Positions 60,849 to 64,000 of a stretch of DNA of 64,000 nt are shown in pieces. The position numbers and the translations under genes were made by a program. The DNA lies in the NCBI RefSeq assembly GCF_009796285.1, contig NZ_CP047020.1, forward strand, positions 2,356,001 to 2,420,000, written 5' to 3'. Source of the DNA: Streptomyces broussonetiae (GTDB taxonomy: Bacteria; Actinomycetota; Actinomycetes; Streptomycetales; Streptomycetaceae). Position 1 is the first letter of the stretch. The number at the start of each line of letters is the position of its first letter. The notes beneath the pieces were generated by a model. The model was not told the DNA's origin. It saw only the letters and a list, made by a program, of their open reading frames with translations, and did no database searches.

Positions 60849-62063
60849 ATGGACTTCGCGTTCGACGCGCGTACCGAGGAACTGCGTGCCAAGCTGCTCG
60901 CCTTCATGGACGAGTACGTCCACCCCGCCGAGCCGGTCGCCGAGGAGCAGCGGGCCGCGCTCGCCTCGCCCTGGGACACTCCCGCCGTGGTCGAGGAGCT
61001 GAAGGCCGAGGCCCGCAGGCAGGGCCTGTGGAACCTCTTCCTGCCCGACGCGGAGTACGGCGCCGGGCTGACGAACCTGCAGTACGCACCGCTGGCCGAG
61101 ATCACCGGACGCTCCCCGCATCTCGCACCCACCGCGACGAACTGCGCCGCACCCGACACGGGCAACATGGAGGTGCTGGCCCAGTTCGGCAACGAGCAGC
61201 AGAGGAAGCAGTGGCTGGAGCCGCTGCTGGCCGGTGAGATCCGCTCGGCGTTCGCGATGACCGAGCCGGAGGTGGCCTCCTCGGACGCCACGAACATCAC
61301 CACGCACATAGAGCGGGACGGTGACGAGTACGTCATCACCGGCCGCAAGTGGTACATCTCCGGCGCGATGAACCCGGACTGCAGGATCTTCATCGTGATG
61401 GGCAAGACGGACCCCGACGGGCCCGACATCCGCCGCCAGCAGTCGATGGTCCTGGTGCCGCGCGACACCCCGGGCGTGACCGTCAGGCGCGCCATGCAGG
61501 TCTTCGGCTACGAGGACCACTCGCACGGCGGCCATGCCGAGGTGGTCTTCGACCACGCGCGCGTGCCCGTGTCGAACCTCGTCGGCGAGGAGGGCGGCGG
61601 CTTCGCCATCGCCCAGGCCCGGCTCGGCCCCGGCCGGATCCACCACTGCATGCGGCTGATCGGCATGGCCGAGCGGGCGATCGAGCTGATGTGCCGACGG
61701 GCGGTCTCGCGCAACGCGTTCGGCAAGGCGCTGGCCCAGCAGGGAGTCGTCCAGAACTGGATCGCCGACGCCCGGGTGACCGTCGAGCAGTTGCGGCTGC
61801 TGGTACTCAAGACGGCCTGGCTGATGGACACGGTCGGCAACAAGGGCGCCCACACGGAGATCCAGGCCATCAAGATCGCCACTCCGCGCGCGGTGGTCGG
61901 CATCCTGGACCGGGCCATCCAGCTGCACGGCGCGGGCGGGGTGAGCCAGGACTTCCCGCTGGCCGAGCTGTATGCGAGCGCCCGCACCCTGATGCTCGCC
62001 GACGGCCCGGACGAGGTCCACCAGCGGTCGCTGGCGCGACGGGAGCTGAAGAAGTACCTGTAA
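60849..62063 (+). CDS. acyl-CoA dehydrogenase (ACAD11-like)
   Basis: A 404-residue FAD-dependent acyl-CoA dehydrogenase. Features: FAMTEPEVASSDATNI (FAD/substrate, near residue 138), WYISGAMNPDC near 170, and C-terminal QIHGAGGVSQDFPLA-like ILDRAIQLHGAGGVSQD near 355. The group paired with APH-type kinases acts on 4-phosphoacyl-CoA in mammals. The gene is six nt after the phosphotransferase and is probably cotranscribed. A terminator follows. Confidence 0.92.
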   Translation: MDFAFDARTEELRAKLLAFMDEYVHPAEPVAEEQRAALASPWDTPAVVEELKAEARRQGLWNLFLPDAEYGAGLTNLQYAPLAEITGRSPHLAPTATNCAAPDTGNMEVLAQFGNEQQRKQWLEPLLAGEIRSAFAMTEPEVASSDATNITTHIERDGDEYVITGRKWYISGAMNPDCRIFIVMGKTDPDGPDIRRQQSMVLVPRDTPGVTVRRAMQVFGYEDHSHGGHAEVVFDHARVPVSNLVGEEGGGFAIAQARLGPGRIHHCMRLIGMAERAIELMCRRAVSRNAFGKALAQQGVVQNWIADARVTVEQLRLLVLKTAWLMDTVGNKGAHTEIQAIKIATPRAVVGILDRAIQLHGAGGVSQDFPLAELYASARTLMLADGPDEVHQRSLARRELKKYL

Positions 62064-62072
62064 CGGAACACA

Positions 62073-62109
62073 GGTGAGGGGCGGTCGCCCAGGGTGACCG
62101 CCCCTCACC
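62073..62109. terminator. bidirectional terminator
   Basis: Perfect 14-bp stem (62073-62086 with 62096-62109) between the convergent acyl-CoA dehydrogenase and TetR genes. Confidence 0.8.
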
Positions 62110-62126
62110 GGCACAGCGGGACGACG

Positions 62127-62750
62127 CTACGGCCGCAGCGCCCGCAGCAGCAGGTCGGCGAGGTGGTCGGCGACCTGCTGCGGGGTGAGCGGGCCGTCCG
62201 GGCGGTACCAGGTCGACAGGTGGTGGACCGAGCCGAAGTGGTAGTCCACGACCAGGTCGGCCGGGGTCGCCGTGGCGAAGACGCCCTCCTTCTGGCCCTC
62301 CTCGACCAGCGCGCGGAACCGCTCGTGGTAGCGCCGGCGCTCGGCGCGGACCTGCTTGCTCTTCTCCGGGCTCAGATGGTGCATCGAGCGGAAGAAGATC
62401 ATCGCGTCGTCGAGGTTCTCGATCGTCGTGACGACCACGTCCGCCGCGGCGCCCCGCAGCCGCTGCTCGACCGGCGCGTCCATGTCGGCGAAGTGGTCGA
62501 GCCGCTCCATCTGGAGGCGCAGCACGCGCGCGTACACCTCGTGCAGCAGGTCGTCCTTGGAGCCGAAGTAGTGGTACAGCGCCCCCTTGGTGACGCCTGC
62601 CGCCTCCACGATCTCCTGCACGGAGGTGCGGTCGTAGCCCTGCTCCGCGAAGAGCCGGGTGGCGGCGGCCAGCAGCCGCTGCGGGACGGGTGTGCCGTCC
62701 CCGTCCGTCGTCCTGGGCACAGCCGCCACCTGCCTTTCCTTGCTGATCAT
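62127..62750 (-). CDS. TetR-family transcriptional regulator
   Basis: A 207-residue repressor. The helix-turn-helix is near residues 25-70 (TRLFAEQGYDRTSVQEIVEAAGVTKGALYHYFGSK). The C-terminal ligand domain is typical of regulators of acyl-CoA metabolism. The ATG at 62750 overlaps the stop of the acyl-CoA ligase gene (ATGA), so the regulator is coupled to that gene; GTG starts at 62729 or 62720 with AAGGAAAGG or AGGCAGG nearby are alternatives. Candidate target: the palindrome at 59763-59780 ahead of the phosphotransferase operon. Confidence 0.88.
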   Translation of the reverse strand: MISKERQVAAVPRTTDGDGTPVPQRLLAAATRLFAEQGYDRTSVQEIVEAAGVTKGALYHYFGSKDDLLHEVYARVLRLQMERLDHFADMDAPVEQRLRGAAADVVVTTIENLDDAMIFFRSMHHLSPEKSKQVRAERRRYHERFRALVEEGQKEGVFATATPADLVVDYHFGSVHHLSTWYRPDGPLTPQQVADHLADLLLRALRP

Positions 62751-64000
62751 CGAGTCTCGTGCGGGCGGGAACGCAGTTCCCGACGGAGGATCTTGCCACT
62801 CGCCGTCTTGGGCAGGTCGGGCAGGACCTCCACCTGCCGCGGGTATTTGTAGGCGGCAAGTCTCTCCTTGCAGTACACCGCGAGTTCATCCGGGTCCGCC
62901 TCGGCGCCCGGACGCAGGCTGACAAAGGCCTTGACCGTCTCGCCACGGTAGCCGTCGGGCACACCGACGACGGCCGCCTCACGCACCGCCGGATGGGTGT
63001 ACAGCACGTCCTCGACCTCGCGCGGCCACACCTTGAAGCCGGACGCGTTGATCATGTCCTTCTTGCGGTCGACGACGTAGAGCCAGCCCTGCTCGTCCAT
63101 GAAGCCGATGTCGCCGGTGCGCAGCTCGCCGTCGGGGAAGGTCTCGGCGGTGGCGTCCGGGCGGCGCCAGTAGCCGGGAACCACCTGCGGACCGCGTACG
63201 ACGATCTCGCCCTGCTCCCCGAACGGCACCTCCGCGCCCTGCTCGTCCAGGATCCGCACGAACGCGTCAGCGCCGGGCACCCCGACCGACAGCGTCCCGG
63301 AGACGGGGTCCACGGGCGCCTCCAGGCCGGGCGGGACGGCGGCGCAGGGGGCGGTGCACTCGGTGAGTCCGTAGCCGACCCGGATGTACGGCCCGAAACG
63401 CTCCCGGAACCCCTCCACCAGGGCCGGTGGCACCGGGGCGCCGCCCGAGGAGATGTTCACGAAGGAGGCGAAGTGCTCGCGGGTGGCGTCCGGGTGGGCG
63501 GCGAGCGCCATGAAGGCGGTGGAGGGGCCCACCGTGTAGTGCGGCTGGTGCTCGGCGAAGGCCTCCAGGACGAGTCCGGGCTCGAATCGGTAGGTGAGCG
63601 CCAGCGTGCCGGCGCTGTTCAGGCAGGCACCGAACTGGCAGACCATGCCGGTGATGTGGAACAGCGGCGCGAGCGCGTAGTAGACGGGGGCCTCGGGCAG
63701 CCCGAGCCCGGTGCTCTGCCGCTCGGCGTTGTGCATGATGTTGCCGTGGGTGTTGGTGGCGCCCTTGGGTGTGCCGCTGGTGCCGGAGGTGTAGCTGATC
63801 AGCGCGATGTCGTCGGGGCGCGGATCGCGGTCGGCAGGCGCCGTACCACCCTGCCGGGCGACGGTGACCAGGTCGTCGGCGTCGGGCGCCTGCGGCAGCC
63901 GCTCGAAACGGAGCACGCGCGCGTCGTTGCGCGTCTGGAAGTCCAACTCGCACCCGGTGAGCACGATCCGCACCGGCGACCGGGCGGCCGTGTCCCTCAG
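62747..64000 (-). CDS. acyl-CoA ligase (AMP-binding), partial
   Basis: A fatty-acyl or other carboxylic acid CoA ligase of the ANL family, cut by the right edge. The C-terminal 418 codons are present: P-loop YTSGTSGTPKGATNTH near the start of the visible part, YGLTECTAP, hinge GELRTGDIGFMDEQGWLYVVDR, and the catalytic Lys in TASGKILRREL. The frame is open at 64000 so the start is missing. It overlaps the TetR start by four nt. With the kinase and dehydrogenase genes next door it could activate a 4-hydroxy acid to its CoA ester. Confidence 0.92.
   Translation of the reverse strand: MRDTAARSPVRIVLTGCELDFQTRNDARVLRFERLPQAPDADDLVTVARQGGTAPADRDPRPDDIALISYTSGTSGTPKGATNTHGNIMHNAERQSTGLGLPEAPVYYALAPLFHITGMVCQFGACLNSAGTLALTYRFEPGLVLEAFAEHQPHYTVGPSTAFMALAAHPDATREHFASFVNISSGGAPVPPALVEGFRERFGPYIRVGYGLTECTAPCAAVPPGLEAPVDPVSGTLSVGVPGADAFVRILDEQGAEVPFGEQGEIVVRGPQVVPGYWRRPDATAETFPDGELRTGDIGFMDEQGWLYVVDRKKDMINASGFKVWPREVEDVLYTHPAVREAAVVGVPDGYRGETVKAFVSLRPGAEADPDELAVYCKERLAAYKYPRQVEVLPDLPKTASGKILRRELRSRPHETR

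Noticed and set aside
59724..62114. 800-codon open frame antisense to the phosphotransferase and dehydrogenase
   Set aside because: Overlaps two genes with clear catalytic motifs on the other strand; no ribosome site or domain.

Overview
The window looks like a piece of a Streptomyces chromosome. It has very high GC with GC-rich third codon positions, chaplin genes, mycothiol ligase mshC, a Pup-proteasome locus (dop, arc) and a gylR-glpF-glpK-glpD glycerol operon. The gene order resembles, from memory, the S. coelicolor core region near SCO1640-SCO1690. No CRISPR array, rRNA operon, insertion sequence, prophage or origin was seen. Most of the window is conserved core; the less ordinary part is the block right of the tRNA-Leu.

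Layout, left to right. 1-4.1 kb: Pup-proteasome genes (dop cut by the left edge, arc) and a small 3Fe-4S ferredoxin. 4.1-9.5 kb: exported protein, tRNA m1A methyltransferase trmI, an M50 intramembrane protease with CBS domains, a RecB-like Fe-S nuclease and a NarL-type response regulator. 9.5-14 kb: two tandem family-5 solute-binding lipoproteins and a HAD phosphatase. 14-23.2 kb: metH, divergent from gylR and glpFKD. 23.3-27.3 kb: a nucleoside phosphorylase and amidohydrolase pair, a FadR-type regulator and a PAC2 protein. 27.4-31 kb: the mshC cluster (mshC, SCO1664-like, DUF3090, phosphoglycerate-mutase-like). 31-38.5 kb: CorA transporter, ferritin-like protein, F420-type oxidoreductase, aldo/keto reductase coupled to a degenerate RecD-like protein, an acidic protein and a DUF5703 protein. 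38.5-39.8 kb: chaplins chpC and chpH. 39.9-48.8 kb: M20 peptidase, tRNA-Leu(GAG), a Pls-like nonribosomal peptide synthetase overlapping an M1 metallopeptidase, and polX. 48.8-54.3 kb: DUF1876, YchJ, and a gluconate/idonate set (gntR, gntK, gntP, idnO-like, idnD-like). 54.3-64 kb: molybdopterin oxidoreductase with a cytochrome b, TPR protein, DMT transporter, Nudix hydrolase, two DUF202 proteins, a histidine-rich metal binder, and a fatty-acid-type set (phosphotransferase, acyl-CoA dehydrogenase, TetR, acyl-CoA ligase cut by the right edge).

Functional themes. Carbon intake runs through glycerol (GylR-controlled) and gluconate/idonate (GntR-controlled), each with palindromic candidate operators readable in the promoters. 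Redox and one-carbon functions (mycothiol, MetH, F420 enzyme, ferredoxin) sit among morphogenesis genes; chpH has a good match to a BldN-type promoter.

The most interesting loci are: (1) the Pls-like synthetase, with A and T domains, three membrane-helix pairs and three tandem C-terminal domains, a lysine-like specificity code as I read it, and a translationally overlapping M1 peptidase; (2) a RecD2-like protein that has lost Walker A; (3) a split phosphotransferase/acyl-CoA dehydrogenase pair resembling the Lva/ACAD11 4-hydroxyacid route; (4) several unusual repeat or palindrome arrays in promoters. Many genes here have a TANNNT hexamer 6-8 nt before the start codon, suggesting leaderless mRNAs.
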